38,342 nucleotides of DNA from contig SXXK01000203.1 of NCBI GenBank assembly GCA_005791255.1, positions 1 to 38,342 of the forward strand, written 5' to 3'. This document shows, one piece after another, positions 17,799 through 26,361 of this stretch. Under the pieces are notes generated by a model. That model ran no database searches. It had not been told where the DNA came from and saw only the letters and a list, made by a program, of their open reading frames with translations. Made by a program: the position numbers and the translations under genes. The stretch is from Planctomyces sp. GTDB taxonomy: Bacteria > Planctomycetota > Planctomycetia > Planctomycetales > Planctomycetaceae. The number at the start of each line of letters is the position of its first letter. Position 1 is the first letter of the stretch.

Positions 17799-18709
17799 GG
17801 TTTTCCTGTTCCGGCAGACTGCTGCTTCGGCGGAATGAAGCCCACACACAGTGCCACGGCCATGGAAAGCCAGAACACCCAGAATTCCACGTGCCTGAAA
17901 TTGTGGAAGTCGATGCGATGCGGATTGGCTTCCGTATTGAAGCCCCAGTCGACCAGCAGCTTCAGGCCAATCACGATCACCAGCAGGTAGGCTGACACTT
18001 CGAACCGCGGAAACTTTTCCAGCAGCCGAATGAACATGGCCGCAGCAACTCGCATCAGCATCAGCCCCACAACTCCACCGGCGATCACCACCCACAGCTT
18101 GGGATGCGGCGTCGTGGCGCTGGGACCACCAGGATGTGATCCCACGAGCGCGATGGCTGCCAGAATCGAATCCACAGCGAAGGCAATGTCCGTCAGTTCG
18201 ATGACCAGCACTGTCCACCAGAAGCTGCGGCCTGACAGGACTTCTTCGTCAACCGGAACAGGCAGTCGCTGCTCGAGCTCTTCGGCTTCCTGAGCCACAG
18301 TCAGGGCGGCGCCGGTTTCGGCACTTCGCAGTTCCGGTTCCCCTTCAGCAGACACCGTGACGACTTCTTCGCGATCTTCACGAGACTCGAAGAACAGGTG
18401 TTTGATGGCGATGTAGACGAGGTAGCCGCCGCCGAACAATTTGACGATGCGCCATTTCAGCAGATAACTGGCGGTGGCCACTGCCAAAATCCGAAACACA
18501 AAAGCGCCCACCAGGCCGTACGTCAGTGCGCGCTTCTGCAAAGGTTTCGGGACGCGTTTGGCCAGCAGTCCCAGCACCAGAGCATTGTCGATCGACAGCA
18601 TGCCTTCGAGCAGTACCAGCAGGGCAATCACCACGAGGTCGTGGGTGTTGAACGTCTGGTCCCAGAAACCGAGAGAAATGTCGCTGGCTGCAAGCAGTGG
18701 CATAAACAT
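17795..18709 (-). CDS. TerC-family integral membrane protein
   Basis: 304-residue polytopic inner-membrane protein of the TerC family, implicated in metal-ion (notably manganese) export or handling in bacteria. The diagnostic motifs are LEGMLSIDNALVLGLLAKRVP (about 34-54) and VLIELTDIAFAVDSILAAIAL-type Asp-containing membrane helices near the middle, here VIELTDIAFAVDSI. About seven membrane segments are visible. Between the third and fourth there is an acidic hydrophilic loop of about 50 residues (RSAETGAALTVAQEAEELEQ and around it), longer than in many homologues. The ATG at 18709 is used, with another at 18703. Its stop overlaps the truD start, although no functional link between them is known. 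Confidence 0.92.
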   Translation of the reverse strand: MFMPLLAASDISLGFWDQTFNTHDLVVIALLVLLEGMLSIDNALVLGLLAKRVPKPLQKRALTYGLVGAFVFRILAVATASYLLKWRIVKLFGGGYLVYIAIKHLFFESREDREEVVTVSAEGEPELRSAETGAALTVAQEAEELEQRLPVPVDEEVLSGRSFWWTVLVIELTDIAFAVDSILAAIALVGSHPGGPSATTPHPKLWVVIAGGVVGLMLMRVAAAMFIRLLEKFPRFEVSAYLLVIVIGLKLLVDWGFNTEANPHRIDFHNFRHVEFWVFWLSMAVALCVGFIPPKQQSAGTGKP

Positions 18710-19068
18710 GGCGTGGATCGACCGGGGATGTTACGGGGCGAGGAACGATCTGCGCGCCAGTTGGCGTCAGCGCAGACGGAAATATTCGCCAAGTGTAGAG
18801 CGGGCAGTGTCGCACTTCCAAACGCGGACCGCCTGGATCGGCGCCGATTTTTAAGAATGAACGAATGTTCGGATATCCCGCGAAAAAGCCGGGGGATTTT
18901 GCCGGAATTCCCGCTGTTTTGCCGGGGGGGCCCGGAATTGAGGGAATTCCCGGTCCCGCCAATCGGTATGATTCGGCTTTCGCTCACAGACGTCTACAAT
19001 CAGGAAACGACCGGGTCGCAGTCTGCGGACGGGCGCCTTCCTGAATTTCCGGACCACGGGAGCTGAGC
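18710..19068. promoter_or_regulatory. Divergent intergenic region with inverted repeat
   Basis: 359 bp between the divergent terC and DinB-like genes. It holds a 9-bp inverted repeat, GGAATTCCC (18904-18912) and GGGAATTCC (18942-18950), enclosing a run of seven G followed by CCC. It also has two copies of TTTTGCCGG, 20 bp apart (18897 and 18917). This might be a regulatory element or structured leader. No open frame on either strand looks real. Confidence 0.4.
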
Positions 19069-19590
19069 ATGAGTCGATCGATCGGTAACTGCATTGCGGA
19101 TTCACTGGACCTTTGTGTCGGTTATGCGGAACGCCTGTTGAAGGACGTCACTGCTGAGCACTTCGGGCGACTGGCCAGTCCGGGCGGCACACCGATTGAT
19201 TCGAATCATCCGGCCTTCGTGCTGGGGCACCTGGCTCTGTACGCTCCCCGCATCCTCCGGGATCTCGGTGCCGAGGCCCCGGCGGTGCCCGCGGGTTTTG
19301 ATGCGGTGTTCTCGAAGGATGCAAAGTGTGCCGACGATCCGCAGGCGACAATCTACCCGCCCATGGAATCGGTGAAGGCTGTGTTCTTCGACGGATATCG
19401 GGCAGCCAGTGCTGCGCTGCGAGCGGCCTCTGACGACACCTTTCAGCGTCCGAATCCGAATCCGGGACGGCTGGCTGAACTGTTTCCTTCGCTGGGTTCC
19501 ATGCATGCCTTTTACTGTGGTGGCCATATGATGATGCATCTGGGCCAGTTGAGTGCATGGCGTCGCATGGCCGGATTGGGTGCTGCCTGA
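19069..19590 (+). CDS. DinB-like four-helix protein
   Basis: 173-residue, probably cytoplasmic protein of the DinB/YfiT-like superfamily. It has the family's helix bundle and the three metal-binding positions, likely a His in NHPAFVLGH (near 46-54) and two in the helix HMMMHLGQLSAWRR (about 152-165). Members of the superfamily include metal-dependent thiol transferases and many proteins of unknown function, so the substrate is unknown. The segment between the first and last His (PQATIYPPMESVKAVFFDGYRAA) is typical of the family. The ATG at 19069 has GGGAG about 8 nt upstream. The following gene starts 63 bp downstream on the same strand. Confidence 0.8.
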   Translation: MSRSIGNCIADSLDLCVGYAERLLKDVTAEHFGRLASPGGTPIDSNHPAFVLGHLALYAPRILRDLGAEAPAVPAGFDAVFSKDAKCADDPQATIYPPMESVKAVFFDGYRAASAALRAASDDTFQRPNPNPGRLAELFPSLGSMHAFYCGGHMMMHLGQLSAWRRMAGLGAA

Positions 19591-19653
19591 TTCCGCCCGC
19601 GGTTCAAACTTGCAGTCAGTCGTACTGGATAGTTTTTTTCGGCACTGGAACGC

Positions 19654-20805
19654 ATGAAAACGGCATTTGTCGGAACCAGTTCGCTGGCATGGCCGCTGCT
19701 GCAGGAAGTCAGTCGGGCCAGTGATCAGCTGCTGCTGCCTTCGGTACTGCAGGGAGCGCTGCGGGATCGGGCGCTGTCTGCCGGCATGCCGCTGCGTCTG
19801 GCAGCCAGTGCTGAGGACGTGATGCTGGACCCTGCCAATCAGGTGGTGGTGCTGGCTCTGGAAGACTGTGATGAAATCCTGCGGCTGACTCGAGCCGCAG
19901 TGCAGGCGGAAAAGCATGTGGTGGTGGTGCTGCCGGAGCTGACGGCTTCGCCGGCACTGACATTTGAGCTGCAGCTGGTGCTGGACGAGTCTCAGACGGC
20001 CGTGATTCCGGTGCTGGGGCGGTGGCAACTGCCGCAGCTGCCACCGGATCGCGTCGTGCTGGGCCTTGATCCGGACGCGATCCGCCAGCTGACTCTGGAA
20101 CTGTCTCTGCCCGAGCTCAGTGATGCAGCACTGGCAGTCGGTCTGCGGACCGGTCTGGATCTGCTGACGGCCAGCGGATTTTTGTATTCGCAGGTGACCT
20201 GTCTGGATCAGACTGTTCCGGGAGTCGGTTTGATTTCCCGCATGGTGTCACTCAGCACGCAGCCGGAGGCCGAGCGTTTGCTGCCACCGGCCGCACTGAC
20301 GCTGCGCCCCGCCGGCCCGGCCGATCTCGCGCAAAGCGTGCAGCTGACTGTGACGTACCGCGATGGTCGGCAGCAGCAGTTCGCTGTTGGCGAAGCTGCT
20401 CTGCTGCCCAGAATTCTGCATCTTTGCCGTCATCGAGCGGAGTGTTCGGCGTGGCTGGATGCCGCGTCCGCGACTCTGGAGCTGTGCGAGGCGACAGCGC
20501 GGTCCATTCGACGACGGCGGACGGTGGATGTGCATTTTGACGCCGGCACTGAACGCAGTGTTTTCAAAAGCCAGATGACGGCTTTCGGCTGTGGTGTGCT
20601 GACGTGGCTGCTGCTGGGGATGGTCGCCTACCTGATTGCCGGACAGCTGCTGGCGCTGCCGGACTGGGCATGGCACACGGCCAGAATCCTGTGGATGCTG
20701 CCCCTGGCGCTGTTTCTGATGGCGCAGCTGCTGTTGCCGCTGACCCGGAACCGGGGCGGAAATCCGCGTGGAAAAACCGGAGCCTCTGAAGAGCCTGACG
20801 GCTGA
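19654..20805 (+). CDS. Membrane-anchored protein with degenerate dehydrogenase-like N-terminus
   Basis: 383-residue protein of unclear function. The N-terminus alternates strands and helices in the manner of a Gfo/Idh/MocA Rossmann domain: MKTAFVGTSSLAWPLLQE, VVVLALEDCDEILRLTRAAVQAEKHVVVVLPE, with the 'sink into helix' A-A-V-Q-A-x-K-H-V spacing. The GxGxxG nucleotide loop is replaced by VGTSSLA, and the conserved catalytic E-K-P segment by VVVLPELT. A middle region (about 150-300) has no recognised motif. Two hydrophobic segments (about 312-334 and 345-368) lie near the C-terminus, followed by a short charged tail. This suggests a membrane-tethered, probably non-oxidoreductase derivative. It ends 6 bp before the convergent DUF1552 gene. 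Confidence 0.7.
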   Translation: MKTAFVGTSSLAWPLLQEVSRASDQLLLPSVLQGALRDRALSAGMPLRLAASAEDVMLDPANQVVVLALEDCDEILRLTRAAVQAEKHVVVVLPELTASPALTFELQLVLDESQTAVIPVLGRWQLPQLPPDRVVLGLDPDAIRQLTLELSLPELSDAALAVGLRTGLDLLTASGFLYSQVTCLDQTVPGVGLISRMVSLSTQPEAERLLPPAALTLRPAGPADLAQSVQLTVTYRDGRQQQFAVGEAALLPRILHLCRHRAECSAWLDAASATLELCEATARSIRRRRTVDVHFDAGTERSVFKSQMTAFGCGVLTWLLLGMVAYLIAGQLLALPDWAWHTARILWMLPLALFLMAQLLLPLTRNRGGNPRGKTGASEEPDG

Positions 20806-20811
20806 ACCCCG

Positions 20812-22116
20812 TCACACCTCGGACAGTCGTTCCGTCGAGTCGCCGAAGGATGTCTGCTGCAGGCCGAATTTGTCCAGCAGGGACAGATACAGGCTGCACA
20901 TTTTTCGATTGGGCTTGTCCAGGTAATCCAGTGTGCGACCGGTTTCCAGCTTACCGCCACCGCGCCCCAGCAGGATGACGGGCAGCTTCGTGGCATCGTG
21001 ACTGCCGGTCAGCATGCTGCTGCAGTACATGATGACGGAGTTATCCAGCGCTGTTCGCTCGCCTTCCTGGACGGCATCCAGTTTGTCCGCGATCCATGCC
21101 AGCTGTTCCATGAAGAAGCGATTGACCTTCAGCCAGTCGTCTGATTCCTGATGTGACAGCAGGTGGTGGATCATGTAATCCACACCCAGATTGGGAAATC
21201 TGAGTGAGGAGTGGTCGTTGTTGAGTTTCAGAGTGCAGATGCGAGTGGTGTCGGTCTGGAAGGCCAGCACCAGGATCTCGCACATCAGTCGCATGTGCTC
21301 GGCGATGTCCTGTGGAATGCCGTCAGCCGGTCGTGCTTTGTCGGGTTTTTCGAGAGCAGGTTTCCAGCCCTGCAGTTCGCCACGGCTGCCGGCTCGGGCA
21401 ATTCGCTGCTCCACTTCACGGACCGAATTGAGGTATTCATCGAGCTTCTGCTGATCGCTGCGACTGATGCTGCGACGCAGATCACCGGCGTCTTCGAGGA
21501 CTGCGTCGAGCACGCTTTTGTCGGCCCTGGTGGCATCGTCGCGGAACAGCCGATCAAAGGCCAGTGCCGGGAAGACTTCGAGTGGAGTGGGGGTGGTGGG
21601 GGAGCTCCAGGAAATGTGACTGCTGTAAAGCATCGAGTAGTTTTTGTGCACGGACGGGTTGGCTTTTTCGCAACCGAGTACGAGGCTGGGAACTTTTGTG
21701 GTCTGGCCGTATGTCTGGGCCAGCAGCTGGTCGATGCTGGTGCCGCTGCGAATGCCGCCACCGGCTTCCAGCGGAGCCCCGCTGAGAAGGTTGCCGGTCT
21801 GGGAGCTGTGGATGTTGCCCTTGAGCGCCTCATCGTTGTAGAGGCCGCGGATGTAGAGCAGTTTTTCGCGGTGTGCCTGCAGAGGTTCCAGGACTTTGCC
21901 CAGTTCCATTTCGCGGCCTGCGCCGCGGGCCCACCAATGGTCCTTGTGGAAACCATTGCCGGAAAACAGGACGGCAAAGCGTGTGGGAGCCTGCCCGGTG
22001 GCGGCAGTGGTACCGGCTTCCTGCCCCCAGACTCGCAGAGATTCCATCCATGGCAGGGCCATGGATACTCCAAGACCACGCAGCATGGTACGGCGGGACG
22101 TCAGTTGAGCAGACAT
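20812..22116 (-). CDS. Tat-exported DUF1552 protein (unpaired copy)
   Basis: 434-residue exported protein of the DUF1552 family, with a twin-arginine signal SRRTMLRGLGVSMALPWMESL at the N-terminus. The family segments follow: FAVLFSGNGFHKDHWWARG, IRGLYNDEALKGNIHSSQTGNLLSG, SGTSIDQLLAQTYG, LGVDYMIHHLLSHQ and NSVIMYCSSMLTGSHDATKLP. Family function is unknown. Unlike the copy at 4586-5899, it has no DUF1592 partner beside it, and the genes on both sides are on the opposite strand. I chose the ATG at 22116; the frame continues to 22194, but that would put 26 residues ahead of the Tat motif. Confidence 0.9.
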   Translation of the reverse strand: MSAQLTSRRTMLRGLGVSMALPWMESLRVWGQEAGTTAATGQAPTRFAVLFSGNGFHKDHWWARGAGREMELGKVLEPLQAHREKLLYIRGLYNDEALKGNIHSSQTGNLLSGAPLEAGGGIRSGTSIDQLLAQTYGQTTKVPSLVLGCEKANPSVHKNYSMLYSSHISWSSPTTPTPLEVFPALAFDRLFRDDATRADKSVLDAVLEDAGDLRRSISRSDQQKLDEYLNSVREVEQRIARAGSRGELQGWKPALEKPDKARPADGIPQDIAEHMRLMCEILVLAFQTDTTRICTLKLNNDHSSLRFPNLGVDYMIHHLLSHQESDDWLKVNRFFMEQLAWIADKLDAVQEGERTALDNSVIMYCSSMLTGSHDATKLPVILLGRGGGKLETGRTLDYLDKPNRKMCSLYLSLLDKFGLQQTSFGDSTERLSEV

Positions 22117-22325
22117 CAGGGAACTCCGGTCCGAAAGGAGGGCGGACGATTGCGGGCTGTGGGCAAGTCTAACGGCTGGCGGGGGAATGTGCACCTGAAA
22201 AACGGGGGCTCGGCGGTGTTCCGCAGTGAGAAAAAACCGGGAGTGGCAGTTGTGGCGACGGCGTTGGCAGCAGAGAATGCCGGCCGCGTGAAGTTTCTTC
22301 TGTTTCTGCCGACTGCGGTGTCGTC

Positions 22326-23210
22326 ATGCGTCTGGGCATTTTTGGACAGTCCGACAGCCTCTACGTGCGGCTGCTGCAGCAGGCGGCAGTGCAGCGCGGC
22401 GATGTGGTGACGCTGCTGTCTTTTCAGCAGTTTTCAGCCCAGGTTCGGGCGGGGCGTCTCAGGTTTTTCTGCGGTGCTGACGAACTGACCGGGTTGGACG
22501 CAGTGCTTGTTCGCACGATGCCGCCTGGTTCGCTGGAACAGGTCGTGGCGCGCATGGATTTGCTGTCCGGACTGGAAGCCGCCGGGACTCGCATCGTGAA
22601 TCCTCCTCGGGCACTGGAATGTGCCGTGGACAAGTACCTCACAACGCAGCGGCTCGCCGAACAGGGACTCCCGGTGCCCGACACGGTCATCTGCGAAGGA
22701 GCGGAAGCTGCCCTGCAGGCTTTTGAAGAGCTTGGTCGCGATGTGGTGATCAAGCCGCTGTTCGGTGCCGAGGGCCGAGGCATCGTGCGTGTGACGGACC
22801 CTGAAATTGCGATGCGTGTCTGCAGAACTCTGGAACGCATCAGTGCCGTGCTGTATGTCCAGAAATTTGTGGCAGGGCCGGCGTTTGATCTGCGTCTGCT
22901 GCTGCTGGACGGACGGGTGCTGGGGGCCATGCGGAGAACGCCGCGTCCCGGGGAATTCCGCGCCAACATTTCTCAGCAGGGCACCGGGACTCCGTGGAAT
23001 CCCGCTCCGCACGAAGTGCAGCTGGCAACTGCCGCGGCAAATGTGGTGGGCGCGGTTTTTTCCGGAGTCGATCTGATGTACGATGCTGCAGGCCAGCCCC
23101 TCGTCATTGAAGTCAATGCCGTGCCTGGCTGGCGCGGACTGCAGCAGGCCTGCGGCGTGGATGTCCCGGGTTTGCTGCTGGATTGGCTGCAGCAAACCGG
23201 CAAATCCTGA
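22326..23210 (+). CDS. RimK-like ATP-grasp ligase
   Basis: 294-residue cytoplasmic ATP-dependent carboxylate-amine ligase of the RimK type. These enzymes typically add glutamate or another amino acid to a peptide, protein or cofactor. The pre-ATP-grasp domain begins MRLGIFGQSDSLYVRLL. The ATP-binding part shows VDKYLTTQRL, DVVIKPLFGAEGRGI (Gly-rich loop) and QKFVAGPAFDLRLLLLDGR. The Mg-binding GVDLMYDAAGQPLVIEVNAVPG is close to the C-terminus. In organisms with tetrahydromethanopterin, related ligases glutamylate that cofactor; whether this one does cannot be seen here, as no neighbouring pathway gene is present. The following gene starts 78 bp downstream on the same strand. Confidence 0.9.
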   Translation: MRLGIFGQSDSLYVRLLQQAAVQRGDVVTLLSFQQFSAQVRAGRLRFFCGADELTGLDAVLVRTMPPGSLEQVVARMDLLSGLEAAGTRIVNPPRALECAVDKYLTTQRLAEQGLPVPDTVICEGAEAALQAFEELGRDVVIKPLFGAEGRGIVRVTDPEIAMRVCRTLERISAVLYVQKFVAGPAFDLRLLLLDGRVLGAMRRTPRPGEFRANISQQGTGTPWNPAPHEVQLATAAANVVGAVFSGVDLMYDAAGQPLVIEVNAVPGWRGLQQACGVDVPGLLLDWLQQTGKS

Positions 23211-23288
23211 GCCCTCGTCCGGCCTTTCCACCGCTGCTGCTCTCAATCCGAATTTCTGTCTCCAACCACACCAGACATCGAACTGCTC

Positions 23289-24392
23289 ATGAAAATCCGA
23301 CGCATCTTTGCTCATCGAGTCGAACTGCCGCTGAACGAGGGGTCCTACAAATGGTCCGGCGGAAAATCGGTGACGGTCTTCGACAGCACCATCGTGGGAA
23401 TCGAAACCGAGTGTGGTCTGACGGGCTACGGTGAAGTCTGTCCGCTGGGCCCGTTCTATCTGCCGGCGTATGCGGAGGGCGTGCGAGCTGGTCTGCGGGA
23501 GCTGGCCCCGCATCTGATCGGCTGGGATCCTCGCGAAATTGCCCGCCTGAATCATCGCATGGATGCCGCACTCAAAGGTCATCCCTACGTCAAATCCGGG
23601 ATCGATATTGCCTGCTGGGACCTGCTGGGCAAAGCCAGTGGCCTGCCGGTCTGCACACTGCTGGGGGGCCGTTATGGGGAAAGCGTGCGACTGTATCGCG
23701 CGATTTCTCAGGAGTCCCCGGATGAGATGGCAAAGAAGGTGGCCGGCTACCGGGCTGCCGGCTACACCCGCTTCCAGCTCAAAGTCGGCGGTGACCCCGA
23801 CACTGACATCGAACGCATTCATGCTGTGCGGGCCATGCTGCAGCCATCTGACAGACTGGTGGCCGACGCCAACACCGGCTGGACTCAGCACGAAGCGGTG
23901 CGAGTTGTCCGGGCGGTGAAGAACGTCGACGTCTACATTGAACAGCCCTGCCTGACCTATGAAGAGTGTCTGGCGGTGCGGCGTCAGACAGATCATCCGT
24001 TTGTGCTGGACGAAAACGTGGACAGTCTCGAAATGCTGCTCCGCGGTCGCGCCGATCTGGCGATGGATGTTGTGAATCTCAAGATCAGCAAGCTGGGCGG
24101 GCTGACAAAAACGCGGCAGGTGCGTGATCTGTGCGTCAGCATGGGGATTGCCATGACTCTGGAGGACAGCTGGGGTGGCGACATCACCACGGCAGCCATT
24201 GCCCATCTGGCACACAGCACACCCGAAGAGCTGCGGTTCACCAGCACCGATTTCAACAGTTATGTCACGGTCAGCACAGCCAGCAATGCACCGCAGCGAA
24301 TCAACGGATTCATGCAGGCAGGCACGTCGGCCGGACTGGGGATCGAACCGCGTTTTGACGTGCTGGGGCCGCGGCTGGTCGATGTCAGTTGA
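23289..24392 (+). CDS. Enolase-superfamily enzyme (hydroxyproline epimerase/dehydratase-like)
   Basis: 367-residue cytoplasmic enzyme of the mandelate racemase/muconate lactonising group. The N-terminal lid begins with [16 protein letters not shown], and [21 protein letters not shown] and [18 protein letters not shown] are intact. In the barrel, K165 (FQLKVGGDP) and K265 (NLKISKLGG) are the expected catalytic bases. D193 (VADANTGW), E218 (YIEQP) and D241 (LDENVDS) are the Mg ligands. The sequence style is closest to cis-3-hydroxy-L-proline dehydratases and 4-hydroxyproline-betaine 2-epimerases, and substrate choice between them is uncertain. It follows the ATP-grasp gene. Its stop overlaps the convergent hlyD-type gene by 8 bp. 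Confidence 0.88.
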   Translation: MKIRRIFAHRVELPLNEGSYKWSGGKSVTVFDSTIVGIETECGLTGYGEVCPLGPFYLPAYAEGVRAGLRELAPHLIGWDPREIARLNHRMDAALKGHPYVKSGIDIACWDLLGKASGLPVCTLLGGRYGESVRLYRAISQESPDEMAKKVAGYRAAGYTRFQLKVGGDPDTDIERIHAVRAMLQPSDRLVADANTGWTQHEAVRVVRAVKNVDVYIEQPCLTYEECLAVRRQTDHPFVLDENVDSLEMLLRGRADLAMDVVNLKISKLGGLTKTRQVRDLCVSMGIAMTLEDSWGGDITTAAIAHLAHSTPEELRFTSTDFNSYVTVSTASNAPQRINGFMQAGTSAGLGIEPRFDVLGPRLVDVS

Positions 24393-25890
24393 CGTCTGCG
24401 TGGCGGACAATCTGCATGCCGGCAGTCAGGCCCTCGAGAATCATCACTTCGCCGTCGTGAACTTCACCCGGAGTCACGGCCAGCGGCAGCAGCTCGGACT
24501 GATCGGCTGAAGGCACCAGGACACAGGGCCGACCATTGCGTCGGACAACTGCGTCCTTCGGAACCACGAGAGCCTGCGGATCGTCAGTCAGGGTGATTTC
24601 GACAGTGGCATCCTGCTGCGGGTGCAGCTGCGCTCGCTGTTCATCCGTCGGATACAGCAGGGCCTCCACCATGTACTCACGAATCTCCACGCCGTTCGTC
24701 CACCGCTGCTTCGGGAAATTGCTGATGGACTTCACCGCAGCCCTGACCGGGGACTGCTCAAATCCCGGCAGTTTGACGTCCACAGTCATTCCGGGAACAG
24801 CACGGGCCACCAGAGTTTCATCCAGACCAAAACTGATCTTCAGCTCGTGCTCATCAGGGATCTCAAAAATCGCCTGCGAATAGTACACAGAGCGACCTTC
24901 CTCGATGGTTCGTACGCCGCGACTGCGGTTGTACCAGCTGTTCGCATGATTCACTCGACCGGCCCGCGGAGCTCTCAGGGTGCAGGCCTCGATGCTTTCG
25001 CGAGCCGTGCGGGCGTAACGCTCGTAAATGTCCAGACGCCGCTGGTCCGACAGCGAAATCATGCGGTAGCGGGTTTCGGCCAGGGAATTGGCAAGGTCCG
25101 TGCGGGCCAGATTCAGTTTGAGATGATCGACGTTGTATTCCAGCCGGCGGCGAGTTCGCGGATCGGTGAATTTCTGCAGCAGCTCCTTCTGACCTGCCAG
25201 TCGTCCCGCCTGCACGCTGCGGTTGGTCAGAGCCATGCCGGCCGCATCGACCTCGGACCGATTGGCAACACCCGTCATCCACATCCGTCGCGTAAAGGCA
25301 TATTCGTCCTCGGCAGACTGCTTCTGAGTCTCTGCGAGCTGCAGATCCCGATCCAGTTTGTCGACCTGCTTCGGGTGTGTGCCGTGAACGTACTGCTGCA
25401 AATCCATTTCTGCCGACTGCAGGGCGAACTGAGCATCCGACAGCCGGCGTTCGGCGGCCGTTCGCTGCAGCTCTTCCGATTTCAGCGAAGCGGTCACGGC
25501 CGCATTGGCCCGGATCAGGGAGATCTCGCGAGAACGCAGAAACTCCTGAATCTCTGACGAGTCCAGCACACACACGACGTCGCCGGCCTGCACTTCAGTG
25601 CCCTCCGGCACCAGGCTGAGAATTGACACGGTCCAGTGACAGCCGGACTGCACAACTGAGGTGGTCACCGGTTCAATCAGACCTGAACACTCACGCGTGA
25701 TGCGAAAACGTGAAGGCTGCACAGTCAGCAGTCGACTTTGCAGACCGTTTGCATCGCCGGAGCGGGCCGTTGTGAACCCTGCTGCTGCTGCACCGATGGC
25801 GCAGATCAGCAGCAGTAACCGCCAGCGACAGCAGAGCAATCCCCGCAGCGCGACCGCCCGGGCATAAAATGAATTTTTTGGTGCAGCCAT
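24385..25890 (-). CDS. HlyD/MFP-type efflux adaptor protein
   Basis: 501-residue membrane-fusion (periplasmic adaptor) protein. A single N-terminal membrane segment (about 22-40) anchors it. A half-lipoyl motif ([25 protein letters not shown]) is followed by a long coiled-coil hairpin (about 115-300). The second lipoyl half ([13 protein letters not shown]) comes next, then a beta-barrel domain ([25 protein letters not shown]) and a C-terminal membrane-proximal part ([20 protein letters not shown]). Such adaptors link an inner-membrane transporter to an outer-membrane channel, but no transporter or channel gene is adjacent. The ATG at 25890 has GAGG about 6 nt upstream. A perfect palindrome lies about 65 bp upstream of the start. 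Confidence 0.9.
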   Translation of the reverse strand: MAAPKNSFYARAVALRGLLCCRWRLLLLICAIGAAAAGFTTARSGDANGLQSRLLTVQPSRFRITRECSGLIEPVTTSVVQSGCHWTVSILSLVPEGTEVQAGDVVCVLDSSEIQEFLRSREISLIRANAAVTASLKSEELQRTAAERRLSDAQFALQSAEMDLQQYVHGTHPKQVDKLDRDLQLAETQKQSAEDEYAFTRRMWMTGVANRSEVDAAGMALTNRSVQAGRLAGQKELLQKFTDPRTRRRLEYNVDHLKLNLARTDLANSLAETRYRMISLSDQRRLDIYERYARTARESIEACTLRAPRAGRVNHANSWYNRSRGVRTIEEGRSVYYSQAIFEIPDEHELKISFGLDETLVARAVPGMTVDVKLPGFEQSPVRAAVKSISNFPKQRWTNGVEIREYMVEALLYPTDEQRAQLHPQQDATVEITLTDDPQALVVPKDAVVRRNGRPCVLVPSADQSELLPLAVTPGEVHDGEVMILEGLTAGMQIVRHADVN

Positions 25891-26361
25891 GATCGCCTCG
25901 CAGGGGGGATCGCTGACAGCATGGCACTGCAGCGACAGAGGTAAGGGCAGGAAGGCTGATACCGGGGTATCAGTGAGTCACCGTCACACCAACAGGAAAT
26001 CGGCAGGATCCGGCGAGCAGCACATCAAATTCTAGCCAGCCCGGGGACTGCTCAGGGATGAAAAAAACAGGGAATTGGGGGTTTCTCAGGCATCCAGCCC
26101 CACTGCAGCACTGCCTGCAGGTTCACCTGAACGTCTGTTGCCCGTCGGATTCCCGCAGTTTGTGCCGATTCTTCCGGTGATTCCGATCCACGCGAAATTT
26201 CGCGGAAGCCCGCAGCATCGCATTCAGCCGACATTTCCGCGACAAATCCACGGGGGACAGAGTTGAGATCTGTCGATCCCCGCGACAGACTGTGAGGGTG
26301 ATTCTTCATTGCTCCCTGCTGCCTGTGTTTCCCGTCACGTCTTAGTCGATTGGTGCCTGCC
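25891..26361. other. Divergent intergenic region
   Basis: 471 bp between the divergent adaptor and sialidase genes, the longest gap in the window. Apart from the palindrome at 25956-25973, I see nothing that I can name. A 103-codon open frame on the minus strand (26052-26363) overlaps the sialidase start and has no family character, so I treat it as chance. Confidence 0.5.
25956..25973. promoter_or_regulatory. Perfect 18-bp palindrome, candidate operator
   Basis: CTGATACC-GG-GGTATCAG, two perfect 8-bp arms with a 2-bp centre. It lies about 65 bp upstream of the start of the adaptor gene, a position fitting repressor or activator binding. No regulator gene is adjacent. A weaker relative (ATACC-N6-GGTAT) is seen at 29710-29725 upstream of comF. 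Confidence 0.5.

Noticed and set aside
17799-18218. N-terminal extension of truD into terC
   Set aside because: The extension is out of frame with an intact TerC protein and lacks TruD features. The GTGA overlap gives a natural start.
22434-24410. 658-codon open frame on the minus strand
   Set aside because: It lies wholly antisense to the ATP-grasp and enolase-family genes, whose motifs are intact. Its translation is His/Gln/Arg-rich without domain character, the usual product of reading GC-rich genes backwards.
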